Assembly (NCBI GenBank): GCA_039024895.1
Contig: JBCCPJ010000008.1
Location: 62,001-126,000 of the forward strand
DNA: 64,000 nt
Direction of reading: 5' to 3'
DNA from: JAJDOD01 sp039024895
GTDB taxonomy: Bacteria; Pseudomonadota; Alphaproteobacteria; Rhodobacterales; Rhodobacteraceae
Shown: positions 8,078 through 16,011 of the stretch, one piece after another
How positions within the stretch are numbered: the stretch's first letter is position 1
Layout: every line of letters begins with the position of its first letter
Notes under the pieces: generated by a model
What the model saw: only the letters and a program-made list of their open reading frames with translations
What the model was told of the DNA's origin: nothing
Databases searched by the model: none
Program-made: the position numbers and the translations under genes

Positions 8078-8740
8078 TCACGAAAGCGGCTGAACAAGTT
8101 CAGGGCCCGATGCCCGGTTCGAGTTCACCGCCCGGTCGACACGGTAAAAGGCCAAAGCGTCTTCAGGGGCTGCGCGCATAAGTGCCGCGGCCCCTTTGCC
8201 GTCTTCCCCGAGCCAGAGCGCCCAGTCATCTGGCGGCAGGATAACCGGCATACGGTGATGGATGGTCGCCATTGCTGTGTTGGCGGCGGTTGTCACGATG
8301 GCACAAGTGGTGTGCGACACGCCGTTGCGTTCCCAGTTTTGCCAAACGCCTGCAAATGCCAGCGCGTCCCCCTGCGCTGGATGGATATACCAGGGCAGGC
8401 GGTTCTCCTCCGCATCCTTGGTCCACTCGTAAAACCCGGTGGCCGGGATCAAACAGCGTCGCTCGCGACAGGCGGCTTTGAAGGCGGGCTTCTCCGCGAT
8501 GGTCTCCGCCCGCGCGTTTATGAGAAGCGGCCCCCCGTTTTCCACTTTGTACCAATAGGGCAGAAACCCCCATCGCATGGGCCTCAGCCGCCGCTGCCCG
8601 TCTTCGCTGGTGACCGTGTGAACCTGATTGGTCGGACAGATGTTGTAGTTTGGAAGAGGTGCCAAATCATTGGACAGCGTGGCCTCAAAGAGGCTCGCCA
8701 TCGCGTCATCTGGCAGTGTCAGGGCGAAGCGTCCACACAT
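8078..8740 (-). CDS. SOS response-associated peptidase (SRAP, YedK/HMCES family)
   Basis: SRAP proteins bind abasic sites in single-stranded DNA and form a covalent link through an N-terminal cysteine. The start is placed at the ATG at 8740 because it gives MCGRF, the invariant N-terminus where Cys2 becomes the catalytic residue after Met removal. Other family motifs are LLINARAET, GFYEW and the HHRMPVIL active-site histidine. Length is 220 residues, normal for the family. It is divergent from the small gene at 8830, sharing an 89-bp intergenic region. Confidence 0.92.
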   Translation of the reverse strand: MCGRFALTLPDDAMASLFEATLSNDLAPLPNYNICPTNQVHTVTSEDGQRRLRPMRWGFLPYWYKVENGGPLLINARAETIAEKPAFKAACRERRCLIPATGFYEWTKDAEENRLPWYIHPAQGDALAFAGVWQNWERNGVSHTTCAIVTTAANTAMATIHHRMPVILPPDDWALWLGEDGKGAAALMRAAPEDALAFYRVDRAVNSNRASGPELVQPLS

Positions 8741-8829
8741 GGCCCAAAGATCGGCGGCCCTGCTATGGTTTGCAAGGTGTCTCTTGGTGTGTATGCTGCG
8801 GCGCAGCAATTTCCAGGAGTTCTATTCCG

Positions 8830-9177
8830 ATGCGCCCATATATGATGTCTCCCTATTCAGCTTTTCTTGGTAACGCGCCTTTTGGTGGTGCGGTCACTCA
8901 GGCTTTCGAATTCTGGTCGGACTGGTTTGATCAGGTCGGCCAGATCGGCCTGATTAACATCGACATTGGCAAGACCGACAAACCCGACCTTGAACGCGAA
9001 ATCCTCAACGAGGTTGGCAGCTACGGGCGGCAAATCGGGCAAATCGCCGATGCCGTGGCGATCCTTTTGGAGAAAGCGGCGCTCGATCGCACCAAGCTGT
9101 CAGACGAGGAAATCGTCGCCCTCCACAAATTTCGCGAGATGGTCGACCACATCGACAATTGCAAGAAAAACTACTGA
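8830..9177 (+). CDS. Conserved small protein of unknown function
   Basis: I do not recognise this 115-residue protein. It is soluble and rich in acidic and aromatic residues: an N-terminal MRPYMMSPYSAFLG, an amphipathic middle (FEFWSDWFDQVGQIGLINID) and a helical acidic C-terminus ending CKKNY. The ATG at 8830 is chosen because CAGGAG (8813-8818) precedes it; the longer open frame overlaps the divergent SRAP gene. It ends facing rplI, with a shared terminator region. Confidence 0.6.
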   Translation: MRPYMMSPYSAFLGNAPFGGAVTQAFEFWSDWFDQVGQIGLINIDIGKTDKPDLEREILNEVGSYGRQIGQIADAVAILLEKAALDRTKLSDEEIVALHKFREMVDHIDNCKKNY

Positions 9178-9192
9178 TGCCACAAAGAAAAA

Positions 9193-9214
9193 GACCGCCC
9201 CGATAGGGACGGCC
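9193..9214 (-). terminator. Terminator of the rpsF-rpsR-rplI operon
   Basis: A nine-base stem with two G-U pairs (GGCCGTCCC/GGGGCGGTC on the minus strand) and a four-base loop is followed by a run of five T. It lies 25 bp past the rplI stop. Confidence 0.75.
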
Positions 9215-9238
9215 TGTCGCAAATAAGTGCGCAAGAAC

Positions 9239-9895
9239 TTAGTTTTGTTCTTCGCTGTCGTCGTCGCCCGCCTCGTCGGCATCCTCGGTTGGTGCCTCTT
9301 CCGCCGGCGCATCGTCGCCGCGCTCCAACTCGTCGAGTTCAGCCGCACCAATCTCGTCAAAGAGTTCGGCGATTTCAAGCTCAGCTTGCGCTTCTTCCTC
9401 AGCGGCCTGCTCGGCGATATTGACGCCCCGTGCCTGTAGCTCGGCTTCTTCTTCCGAACGCGCTACGTTCAACTCGATCTCGGCATCGACTTCCGGATGG
9501 AGCGTCACGGCAACCTTATGGATGCCAAGCTCCTTGATCGGCGAGGTGATGAGAACCTGTCGGCGCTCCACGGTGAAGCCCGCTTCGGTCGCGGCATCTG
9601 CAGCGTCCCGCGTCGTGACGGAGCCGTAGAGATTGCCGCCATCGGAGGCCTGACGAATCACAACGAATTGCTGACCGTTCAGCTTATCCGCCATGGCTTG
9701 CGCCTCTTTCTTGGTCTCCAGGTTCTGGGCCTCAAGCTGCGCTTTGTCAGATTCGAACGCCTTGACATTGGCTTCAGACGCCCAGAGCGCCTTCTTTTGC
9801 GGCAAAAGGAAGTTCCGCGCATAGCCGTCCTTGACGGTGACCACGTCGCCCATCTGTCCCAGCTTAGCGACACGTTCCAGAAGGATCACTTGCAT
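9239..9895 (-). CDS. rplI: 50S ribosomal protein L9, with an acidic C-terminal extension
   Basis: L9 bridges the L1 stalk base and reaches toward the next ribosome. The N-terminal domain (MQVILLERVAKLGQMGDVV, then GYARNFLLPQ) and C-terminal domain (GSVTTRDAADA...VTLHPEVDAEIELNV) are complete by about residue 150. The protein then continues to 218 residues with a strongly acidic, Glu/Ala/Asp-rich tail. Such tails occur in Rhodobacteraceae L9 but are absent from the 149-residue E. coli protein. Third gene of the rpsF-rpsR-rplI operon, 11 bp after rpsR. Confidence 0.96.
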   Translation of the reverse strand: MQVILLERVAKLGQMGDVVTVKDGYARNFLLPQKKALWASEANVKAFESDKAQLEAQNLETKKEAQAMADKLNGQQFVVIRQASDGGNLYGSVTTRDAADAATEAGFTVERRQVLITSPIKELGIHKVAVTLHPEVDAEIELNVARSEEEAELQARGVNIAEQAAEEEAQAELEIAELFDEIGAAELDELERGDDAPAEEAPTEDADEAGDDDSEEQN

Positions 9896-9906
9896 GTCAG
9901 TTCTCC

Positions 9907-10134
9907 TTATTTGACCGCATAGGGCAGAAGCGCCAGGAACCGCGCGCGCTTGATTGCACGGGCCAGTTCACGCTGCTTCTTTGCCGAGACGGCGGTGATC
10001 CGGGAAGGCACGATTTTGCCGCGCTCGGAGATATACCGCTGCAACAGCTTCGTGTCTTTGTAATCGATCTTGGGTGCATTGTCGCCGGAGAATGGGCAGA
10101 CCTTGCGACGGCGGAAAAATGGTTTTGCTGCCAT
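9907..10134 (-). CDS. rpsR: 30S ribosomal protein S18
   Basis: A 75-residue protein of the 30S platform that pairs with S6. It shows the family motifs RRKVCPF near the N-terminus, [18 protein letters not shown] and the basic [16 protein letters not shown] segment. It lies between rpsF and rplI in the standard operon, with 13 bp to rpsF and 11 bp to rplI. Confidence 0.97.
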
Positions 10135-10147
10135 GGGTTAAGCCTCC

Positions 10148-10510
10148 TTACCGGCGATCGTCGCGATTACGGCGACCTTCACGTTCTTCGGATTTGCGCA
10201 TCTGGATCGATGGACCCTCGTCATGGGCATCGACCTTTATCGTCAGAACCCGCATGACATCTTCATGGAGGCGCATCAGGCGTTCCATTTCCTGAACCGC
10301 AGCGGCAGGCGCGTCGGTCTTCAGAAAGGCGTAATGGCCTTTGCGGTTCTTGTTAATCTTGTAGGCCATCGTCTTGACGCCCCAATACTCGCTGTCGAGG
10401 ACCTTGCCCTCATTGTCAGCCAGAACGGTGCCAAAATGTTCGATAAGCCCTTCGGCTTGCGCGTTGGACAAGTCCTGACGCGCGATCATCACATGCTCAT
10501 AAAGCGGCAT
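10148..10510 (-). CDS. rpsF: 30S ribosomal protein S6
   Basis: A 120-residue S6 starting MPLYEHVMIARQDLS, with the conserved SEYWGVKTMAYKINKNRKGHY strand region in the middle and a charged, arginine-rich tail after residue 105. The ATG at 10510 is preceded by GGAGTGAAC; the open frame extends up to 10642 but that part is leader sequence. It is the first gene of the operon and the promoter at 10615-10642 would give a leader of about 100 nt. Confidence 0.96.
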   Translation of the reverse strand: MPLYEHVMIARQDLSNAQAEGLIEHFGTVLADNEGKVLDSEYWGVKTMAYKINKNRKGHYAFLKTDAPAAAVQEMERLMRLHEDVMRVLTIKVDAHDEGPSIQMRKSEEREGRRNRDDRR

Positions 10511-10614
10511 GTTCACTCCATTTTTCGGGGCGCATTTCATAGGATGGTTTTCATGTCGCCGCGCCCATCCACGAGAGGCTGCGCCGGTCAAGCAATCTTG
10601 CGGCGAACGGGCGG

Positions 10615-10642
10615 TATATACAGGGGATTGACGCGATTGCAA
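10615..10642 (-). promoter_or_regulatory. Sigma-70-type promoter of the rpsF operon
   Basis: On the minus strand TTGCAA (10642-10637) and TATATA (10620-10615) are separated by 16 bases. Transcription would start near 10608 and leave a leader of about 100 nt before rpsF, in which I could not identify a clear S6:S18-binding hairpin. Confidence 0.5.
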
Positions 10643-10767
10643 TCCCCTTGGTCGACATGGCCTTTGGGCAACATTTACCGGGGGTTACCCGTGGTTGCGA
10701 CGTCTCAATGTTGCCATGATCGTCAGATATTTGTGCAGTATGAGTGGAAACAATTTCTGAAAGCGCC

Positions 10768-11394
10768 ATGAACGCATTCAGCCGCATATCGCGCACGATC
10801 ACCGGCGACACATCGCCCTTGCTGGAACAAATCGAAACCCCGTGGGGCTTTCGATTACGCCCGGCGGACATGGAAGAAAAGGCGAGCGATCTCATTATTG
10901 AGTGGGGAATGACCCTGCTTGGGATTGCACTATTGATCGCAGCTTTTGCACAATGGTTGCTTCCTAGCTCTCTTTATGTCGGAAATGGCATCATTGCGAA
11001 GCTTGTGCTGACCTGCGTTTTAGGGATGCTCGGTGGCTTGTCCTTGGCTGTTTCGGCGCGCGGGTTTCGCCCTGAGGTACAGGTCGACCGTGCGCGTGAG
11101 GAAATCCGCTTCGTCTCGCGCAATCCGCGCGGCAGGGGGCAGGTCCTTGCCACCGTCGACGTCGATCAGATTATTGGCGTCGGAATTACCCGCTCCCTCG
11201 CAACTGGCGATTGTCATTGCCTAATTTACTTGATTGATGGTCGAAAACCGCTTCGGATTGCAACGGGCACGGAAGACGAAATTCGCCGTATCCGCGCAAA
11301 GATGGACAGCTATGTGACGACGCCGCAAGAACGGCTCGCGGCCAAAATGGCCGCGCGGAGCGAGGCAACTTCTAAGCCTGCCAGCGCCGCGTAA
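10768..11394 (+). CDS. Two-helix inner-membrane protein of unknown function
   Basis: A 208-residue protein not recognised as a named family. A 45-residue cytoplasmic N-terminus precedes two adjacent membrane helices (about residues 46-70, WGMTLLGIALLIAAFAQWLL, and 78-98, LVLTCVLGMLGGLSLAVSA). A soluble beta-rich C-terminal domain follows (PEVQVDRAREEIRFVSRN, then IDGRKPLRIATG). The layout resembles small membrane proteins with a PH-like cytoplasmic domain, which is inference. The ATG at 10768 is used; a GTG at 10744 is in frame. It stands alone between rpsF and the M50 protease. Confidence 0.65.
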   Translation: MNAFSRISRTITGDTSPLLEQIETPWGFRLRPADMEEKASDLIIEWGMTLLGIALLIAAFAQWLLPSSLYVGNGIIAKLVLTCVLGMLGGLSLAVSARGFRPEVQVDRAREEIRFVSRNPRGRGQVLATVDVDQIIGVGITRSLATGDCHCLIYLIDGRKPLRIATGTEDEIRRIRAKMDSYVTTPQERLAAKMAARSEATSKPASAA

Positions 11395-11516
11395 CAACGC
11401 GCCGCTCTCCACCTATCAACACTGAATTTCTGTCAAATACGGCGAAAAACCCTCGCGCACTGCCTTATTTCGGGTAGCCTCTCTAAGCGTGTTAGAGTGC
11501 TGTGTGGGTGTGGCCG

Positions 11517-12179
11517 ATGGTTCCGGTATTTTCTCCGATTCTGCAGTTTCGTGGTCCGTGGGGCGTTCCCATTGAGATCAATGTGTCGATCCTGCTTCTT
11601 CCCCTTTTGTTGATTGATCTATTTGGGACCGGGCGCGAGATCGTCTTTGACGTAATGTTCGTGTTTATCCTTCTCGGATCTATCTATCTGCACGAACTGG
11701 GCCATGCCTGGGGCTGCGTGATCCAAGGCGTGCCCGTCCGTCGGATTGTTCTGCACTGTGGCGGAGGCTTCTGCCAGCGGGCCCGTGCGGCGACGCGCTA
11801 CGAGCAAGAACTCATCGTCGCCATGGGACCAATCGTGACCCTGACGCTTTGGGCTGTGGCAGGGTTGATCGCGCCGTTCATCCGAGATCCAGAAATTGCC
11901 TGGGTGTTTTGGACCATTTCCGGCGTGAACGGCTTTCTTGCCATCCTGAACCTCTTGCCCGTCAACCCGTTGGACGGGGGCAAACTCTTCAACTTGCTGA
12001 TGCACCGCCTCTGTCAGCCATGCCTTGCCATTATGATCAGCGCCTCCGTTGGTCTGATTTGTGCTCTGCTTTGGCTGCCGCTGACAATATACGGGTTCAT
12101 GCAATTTGGCTTTGTGCTGTTCTTTCTGCCTGCGGTCGCGCTGCACTGGCGCCTTCTCAGAACTGCGGTGCGCGCGTAG
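11517..12179 (+). CDS. M50-family (site-2-protease type) membrane metalloprotease
   Basis: A polytopic zinc protease predicted to cut within the membrane or remodel membrane proteins. The zinc motif HELGH is at residues 59-63 and the third-ligand motif NPLDGG at 150-155, both in hydrophobic segments. About five membrane helices fit in 220 residues. There is no PDZ or CBS domain, so it is a minimal member. The ATG at 11517 is used; a GTG at 11502 is in frame. The neighbours give no substrate clue. Confidence 0.85.
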   Translation: MVPVFSPILQFRGPWGVPIEINVSILLLPLLLIDLFGTGREIVFDVMFVFILLGSIYLHELGHAWGCVIQGVPVRRIVLHCGGGFCQRARAATRYEQELIVAMGPIVTLTLWAVAGLIAPFIRDPEIAWVFWTISGVNGFLAILNLLPVNPLDGGKLFNLLMHRLCQPCLAIMISASVGLICALLWLPLTIYGFMQFGFVLFFLPAVALHWRLLRTAVRA

Positions 12180-12246
12180 CCCTCAGGTCCCATTGATCTT
12201 GCAGGATCCGTCCTAAGTCGCTGGGAACGGCGGCGGAGGGCTTACA

Positions 12247-13656
12247 ATGGAACCGGTAATTTGGTGGGTGCGCAAGGATTTGCGGGTATCGGATAATCCC
12301 GCTTTGACAACTGCTATAGAGGCCGGCAGCTCCGTTATTCCGGTGTTTATTCTGGATGAGGTTTTCGAAGGCTATGGTGCATGCCCGCTTTGGCGCTGTG
12401 GCCTCGGCGTTGCGAAGCTTGCGGAACGGCTGGAAGCGAAGGGGTCGCGCCTTGTCCTGCGCCGTGGCAGTGCCAAAGACGTGCTGGACGCTCTTGTGCG
12501 CGAAACCGGCGCCAAGACCGTTCGGTGGAGCCGGGCCTATGACCCCGATCAGGTTGCCCGCGACAAAGAGGTCAAGGCGTACTTGGATGATCAGGGCATC
12601 GATGCAAAAAGCTTGGCGGGGCACCTCCTTTTCGAACCCTGGTCGGTTGAAACCAAGGATGGGGGCTTCTACCGCGTCTATACGCCGTTTTGGCGCGCGG
12701 CGAAGGACAAGCCTGTGCGCGATCTGCTCCCGGAACCCGCAGCGATCCCGTCACCTGAAGTTTGGCCCGCAAGCGAAACGCTGGCCGATTGGGGGCTGGA
12801 CCGGAGGATGGTGCGCGGCGCCGCCATCGTCCTGCCTCATACCTGTGTCGGCGAGGACGCGGCACGCACCCGCCTCGACAAGTTCATCGAAGAGCGCGTC
12901 CACCGCTACCAATCGGAACGGGACCTGCCAGCGGTCGCCGCGACCTCCAAGCTGAGCGAGAACCTCGCTTGGGGCGAAATCTCACCGGCGACGCTCTGGT
13001 ATGCGGGGGTGCGCGCCCTTGAGGAAGGGAAGGCGGAGGCCGAAATCTTCCTCAAAGAGGTCGTCTGGCGCGAGTTCGCCTATCATCTTGTCTGGCACAC
13101 GCCCCGTATCACAAGCGGCAATTGGCGCGAAGGGTGGGACGCGTTCCCTTGGAACACCAAGGACACTGATGAAGTCACAGCCTGGAAGCACGGCCGCACT
13201 GGGGTGCGTTTTGTCGATGCGGCGATGCGCGAAATGTATGTGACCGGCCATATGCACAACCGGGCGCGCATGATCGTAGCGAGCTACCTGACCAAACACC
13301 TCATGAGCCATTGGCAAATCGGCCTTCGATGGTTCGAGGATTGCTTGATCGACTGGGACCCCGCATCCAATGCGATGGGTTGGCAATGGAGCGCCGGGTC
13401 GGGCCCCGATGCAACGCCATATTTCCGCGTCTTCAATCCCGAAACCCAGCTGGACAAGTTCGACAAGCATGGCGACTACACGGACCGTTGGATCGCCGAG
13501 GGCAAGCAAAACCCATCGGATACCGCCTTGTCCTACTTTGACGCGATCCCGGAAAGCTGGGGGCTGTCCGCCGCCGATCCCTATCCTCAGCCGGTTGTCA
13601 GCATGGCTGACGGGCGGGCACGGGCGCTCAAAGCCTACGAGAACCGTAGCTTCTAG
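12247..13656 (+). CDS. phrB: Deoxyribodipyrimidine photolyase (class I cryptochrome/photolyase family)
   Basis: Light-driven repair of UV-induced pyrimidine dimers. It has 469 residues with the N-terminal antenna domain (VIWWVRKDLRVSDNPAL) and the FAD-binding C-terminal domain (TGVRFVDAAMREMYVTGHMHNRARM, WFEDCLIDWDPASNAMGWQW split around residues 345-380). The ATG at 12247 has GGAGG upstream. The NxxGWQW motif and absence of a C-terminal extension favour a repair photolyase over a signalling cryptochrome. Nothing downstream is co-directional for 560 bp. Confidence 0.94.
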   Translation: MEPVIWWVRKDLRVSDNPALTTAIEAGSSVIPVFILDEVFEGYGACPLWRCGLGVAKLAERLEAKGSRLVLRRGSAKDVLDALVRETGAKTVRWSRAYDPDQVARDKEVKAYLDDQGIDAKSLAGHLLFEPWSVETKDGGFYRVYTPFWRAAKDKPVRDLLPEPAAIPSPEVWPASETLADWGLDRRMVRGAAIVLPHTCVGEDAARTRLDKFIEERVHRYQSERDLPAVAATSKLSENLAWGEISPATLWYAGVRALEEGKAEAEIFLKEVVWREFAYHLVWHTPRITSGNWREGWDAFPWNTKDTDEVTAWKHGRTGVRFVDAAMREMYVTGHMHNRARMIVASYLTKHLMSHWQIGLRWFEDCLIDWDPASNAMGWQWSAGSGPDATPYFRVFNPETQLDKFDKHGDYTDRWIAEGKQNPSDTALSYFDAIPESWGLSAADPYPQPVVSMADGRARALKAYENRSF

Positions 13657-13797
13657 AGCGGGTTCGCGCCAACTGGCACACCCTTGAGTTATCCCCGATT
13701 CCATCCACAGGTCCCATGTGGTATGGGTTGAGACGGGTGATCCGGGACGGGAAAAGAGCCAAAGTCCTACCGTCTACGCCTCAAGAGACGGATTTTT

Positions 13798-13822
13798 TGG
13801 GAAATCTTGGGAAATCGTGAGA
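13798..13822 (+). promoter_or_regulatory. Distal MraZ-box-like repeat cluster
   Basis: Three five-base units are spaced by exactly five bases: TGGGA (13798), TGGGA (13808) and TGAGA (13818). This is the arrangement of MraZ operators in E. coli (TGGGN repeats, ten-base period). They lie about 420 bp upstream of mraZ, at the left end of an AT-rich block, and point toward mraZ. Confidence 0.5.
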
Positions 13823-13924
13823 AAATATTGATACACAACATGTAGTATTTTAATCATGAAAACTCTATATATTGATACTATATTTCGAGATCTGCAAAAA
13901 GCCTTCTAGGCTAGAACCAAGATT

Positions 13925-13960
13925 TCCCAAAATATTTTTATTGATTCCCATGTTTTCCCA
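13925..13960 (-). promoter_or_regulatory. Proximal, inverted MraZ-box-like cluster over a predicted dcw promoter
   Basis: On the minus strand TGGGA occurs at 13960-13956 and 13950-13946 (ten-base period) and again at 13929-13925. The two close copies fall between a possible -35 (TTGATT, 13941-13946) and a weak -10 (CAATGA, 13964-13969). Bound MraZ would cover this promoter. GATTC (13943-13947) also fits the CcrM methylation site GANTC. The repeats are seen; the promoter is inferred. Confidence 0.45.
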
Positions 13961-13976
13961 TGGCAATGATTTCTGC

Positions 13977-14183
13977 ACAGATGAGGCGGATACGTATTTA
14001 GGGCGCTCAACGACCCGACAAACCAATAAGAGCAGGTTTCATACAGGCTTCCGCATCATCAAACGACGAGATCCGGCGCGCGGGCGAGCAGACATCCCCC
14101 CAGGTGGCGCGCGCAGCTGGACATCCCGGAAACGGGACGAGGGCGGCGGATCGGACACTGGCAGCAGTCCGATCCGTCGTTTT
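13977..14183 (+). ncRNA. Leader RNA of mraZ ending in a terminator, UpsM-like
   Basis: A 562-bp stretch between phrB and mraZ carries no credible protein. Its right part looks like a structured RNA: a hairpin TCCCG-GAAA-CGGGA with a GNRA loop at 14124-14137 and a strong terminator (14144-14183) just 36 bases before the mraZ start. In Rhodobacter sphaeroides the abundant sRNA UpsM, about 200 nt, is made from the mraZ 5' leader and ends at such a terminator. From the predicted promoter near 13941-13969 to the T-run is about 207 nt. The 5' end is inferred from that promoter and is approximate. Confidence 0.5.
14144..14183 (+). terminator. Attenuator/terminator hairpin upstream of mraZ
   Basis: A 13-base stem (14144-14156 with 14167-14179, core CGGATCGGAC/GTCCGATCCG, one G-U pair) with a ten-base loop is followed by TTTT. 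Because it precedes mraZ by only 36 bases, it must be bypassed for the dcw genes to be transcribed from an upstream promoter. Confidence 0.75.
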
Positions 14184-14218
14184 CCATTTTGGGGGCAGGC
14201 AAAGGGAGCCGCGGGACA

Positions 14219-14719
14219 GTGGTTCGAAGGTTCAGAGGCGAAGGCGTCCAGAAAGTGGACGGCAAAGGTCGGGTGTCCATCCCGGCCAATTATCGCTCTG
14301 TGCTCCGCGACGGTGACCCCCTCTGGTCCGAAGGCAAGCTTCCCGAATTCATTATTGTCTATGGCGACGAGCGTCGCGACTTTCTCGAGTGCTTCACAAT
14401 CGACAGCGCCAACGAAGTGGACGAGCGGATCGCGCGGATGCCGCGCGGGTCCCGGCAGCGCCGCGCGCTTGAGCGTCTCTTTAACGGCCAATCGCTTCCG
14501 GCAACCGTCGATGAGACAGGACGGATCGTGTTGCCCCAGAAGCTGCGCGACAAACTCGGCATCCAATCGGAAGCCTATTTCATCGCGATGGGGGATACGT
14601 TCCAGATTTGGAAGCCGGAAGCCTTCGATGCCGCCGAAAGCGCCGTTGATGAACTCCTCGATGCGATGCCAGCGGGTGCTGATATCTGGACACTCCTCGA
14701 TGATGGGGAGGATGGCTGA
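14219..14719 (+). CDS. mraZ: Transcriptional regulator MraZ
   Basis: A 166-residue protein with two AbrB/MraZ-type swapped-hairpin domains: VDGKGRVSIPANYR near residue 12 and VDETGRIVLPQKLRDK near residue 98. MraZ forms ring oligomers and represses its own division/cell-wall operon through TGGGN repeats. The GTG at 14219 is chosen since it has GGGAG ten bases upstream and gives MVRRFRGE, the usual family start. First gene of the dcw cluster, 3 bp before rsmH. The repeats at 13798-13822 and 13925-13960 are likely operators. Confidence 0.95.
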   Translation: MVRRFRGEGVQKVDGKGRVSIPANYRSVLRDGDPLWSEGKLPEFIIVYGDERRDFLECFTIDSANEVDERIARMPRGSRQRRALERLFNGQSLPATVDETGRIVLPQKLRDKLGIQSEAYFIAMGDTFQIWKPEAFDAAESAVDELLDAMPAGADIWTLLDDGEDG

Positions 14720-14722
14720 CCC

Positions 14723-15688
14723 ATGACCCAGCCGCATATCCCGGTTCTGCTCGATGCGATCCTTGAGGCCTGTGCGCCGATTGAGGGTGTCTGGCTGGAC
14801 GGGACATTCGGCGCGGGTGGCTACAGCAAAGGGTTGATCGAAGCGGGCGCAGCACGGGTGATCGGGGTGGATCGTGATCCAATGGTGCTTGAAATGGCCG
14901 GAACATTGGCCGGGGAGTATGCCGACAGGCTGACGCTGGTCGAGGGGACTTTTTCCGACCTCGATACCCATGCCGGGGCCGAATTGGATGGGGTGGTGCT
15001 TGATCTCGGTGTGTCATCGATGCAGCTCGATCAAGCGGAGCGGGGTTTCTCGTTCATGGCCGATGGTCCGCTCGATATGCGGATGAGCCAGGCCGGTGTG
15101 AGTGCAGCCGATGTTGTGGCAGAGGCCAGCGAAGCAACGCTGGCAGACATATTGTATCACTATGGCGAGGAGCGGGCGGCCCGTTCGATTGCGCGCGCCA
15201 TCGTGAAAACGCGGCGGGACGGTGCGATCGAGACGACCGGGGCCCTCGTGCGGATCGTCGAGACCGTCCTGCCGCGCCCGAAACCCGGAGCCTCGCACCC
15301 GGCGACCCGCACGTTTCAGGCCTTGCGGATTGCCGTGAACGACGAATTCGGCCAACTCGTTGCCGGTCTCGAAGCCGCGGAGCGGGCCTTGAAAGCGGGC
15401 GGATGGCTCGCGGTTGTCAGCTTTCATTCGCTCGAAGACCGGGTTGTCAAACGGTTCTTTCAGGCGCGCGGCAACAAAAGCGGTGGAAACCGCTACCAGC
15501 CCGAAGTTGCGGCGGAAGCGGCGCGGTTTGAAGCTCGCAACAAGGCGATCCCGCCGACGGAGGCTGAAGTTCAACGCAATCCCCGCGCGCGCTCGGCGAA
15601 GCTGCGCGTCGGACGGCGAACATCGGCCCCCGCTGATGCGGTGGACCGCCGAACGCTCGGGTTGCCTAAAGTTGTGGAGGTTGCATGA
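14723..15688 (+). CDS. rsmH: 16S rRNA (cytosine(1402)-N(4))-methyltransferase RsmH
   Basis: Methylates N4 of C1402 in the decoding centre of 16S rRNA. It has 321 residues with the starting motif HIPVLLDAILEA, SAM-binding GTFGAGGYSKGLIEAGA, the VVLDLGVSSMQLD loop and the C-terminal SFHSLEDRVVKRFF motif. It lies 3 bp after mraZ and overlaps ftsL by four bases (ATGA), so the two are probably translationally coupled. Confidence 0.96.
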   Translation: MTQPHIPVLLDAILEACAPIEGVWLDGTFGAGGYSKGLIEAGAARVIGVDRDPMVLEMAGTLAGEYADRLTLVEGTFSDLDTHAGAELDGVVLDLGVSSMQLDQAERGFSFMADGPLDMRMSQAGVSAADVVAEASEATLADILYHYGEERAARSIARAIVKTRRDGAIETTGALVRIVETVLPRPKPGASHPATRTFQALRIAVNDEFGQLVAGLEAAERALKAGGWLAVVSFHSLEDRVVKRFFQARGNKSGGNRYQPEVAAEAARFEARNKAIPPTEAEVQRNPRARSAKLRVGRRTSAPADAVDRRTLGLPKVVEVA

Positions 15689-16011
15689 GATCGGTTTTCT
15701 TCGTCCTGACGGCGTTTGCGGTGATGGCCCTGGCGGTTTGGGCCTATCGCCAAAACTATGAAACGCAGGAAGCGCTGCGCGCGGTGGACGCGCTGCGCAC
15801 GGAGATTGCTGACCTGCGGGAACGTGCAGGTGTCTTGCGTGCGGAATGGGCCTATCTCAACCGCCCTGAACGCCTCGCCGATCTGGCCGATATGAATTTT
15901 GATCGCTTGGGGCTGCTGCCCCTTCGGCCTGAACACTTTGGCCGCATTGATCAAATTCCGTTTCCCATTGAGAAAGTAAAAGACGTCATGGCCCGGGAGG
16001 ACGCCCAATGA
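15685..16011 (+). CDS. ftsL: Cell division protein FtsL
   Basis: A 108-residue bitopic septum protein that works with FtsB/FtsQ to activate FtsWI. It has a short cytoplasmic start, one membrane helix (residues 3-20, VFFVLTAFAVMALAVWAY) and a periplasmic coiled coil (about 28-60, EALRAVDALRTEIADLRERA) ending with NRPERLADLA. Assignment rests on this layout and on its fixed place between rsmH and ftsI, overlapping both by four bases. Confidence 0.9.
   Translation: MRSVFFVLTAFAVMALAVWAYRQNYETQEALRAVDALRTEIADLRERAGVLRAEWAYLNRPERLADLADMNFDRLGLLPLRPEHFGRIDQIPFPIEKVKDVMAREDAQ

Noticed and set aside
13685..13715. DnaA-box-like TTATCCCCG and CATCCACAGG
   Set aside because: Each differs from TTATCCACA at two positions and they are isolated; no origin features nearby.
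13904..13916. Palindrome TTCTAGGCTAGAA
   Set aside because: Short, AT-rich and isolated; compatible with chance in this AT-rich block.
13657..14218. RNase P RNA gene upstream of mraZ
   Set aside because: The region was considered because some alphaproteobacteria carry structured RNA genes near dcw, but the conserved GAGGAAAGTCCGGGC-type core is absent.
13872..14726. 284-codon plus-strand frame covering the mraZ leader and mraZ
   Set aside because: It overlaps mraZ in another frame and crosses the terminator hairpin; no family similarity.
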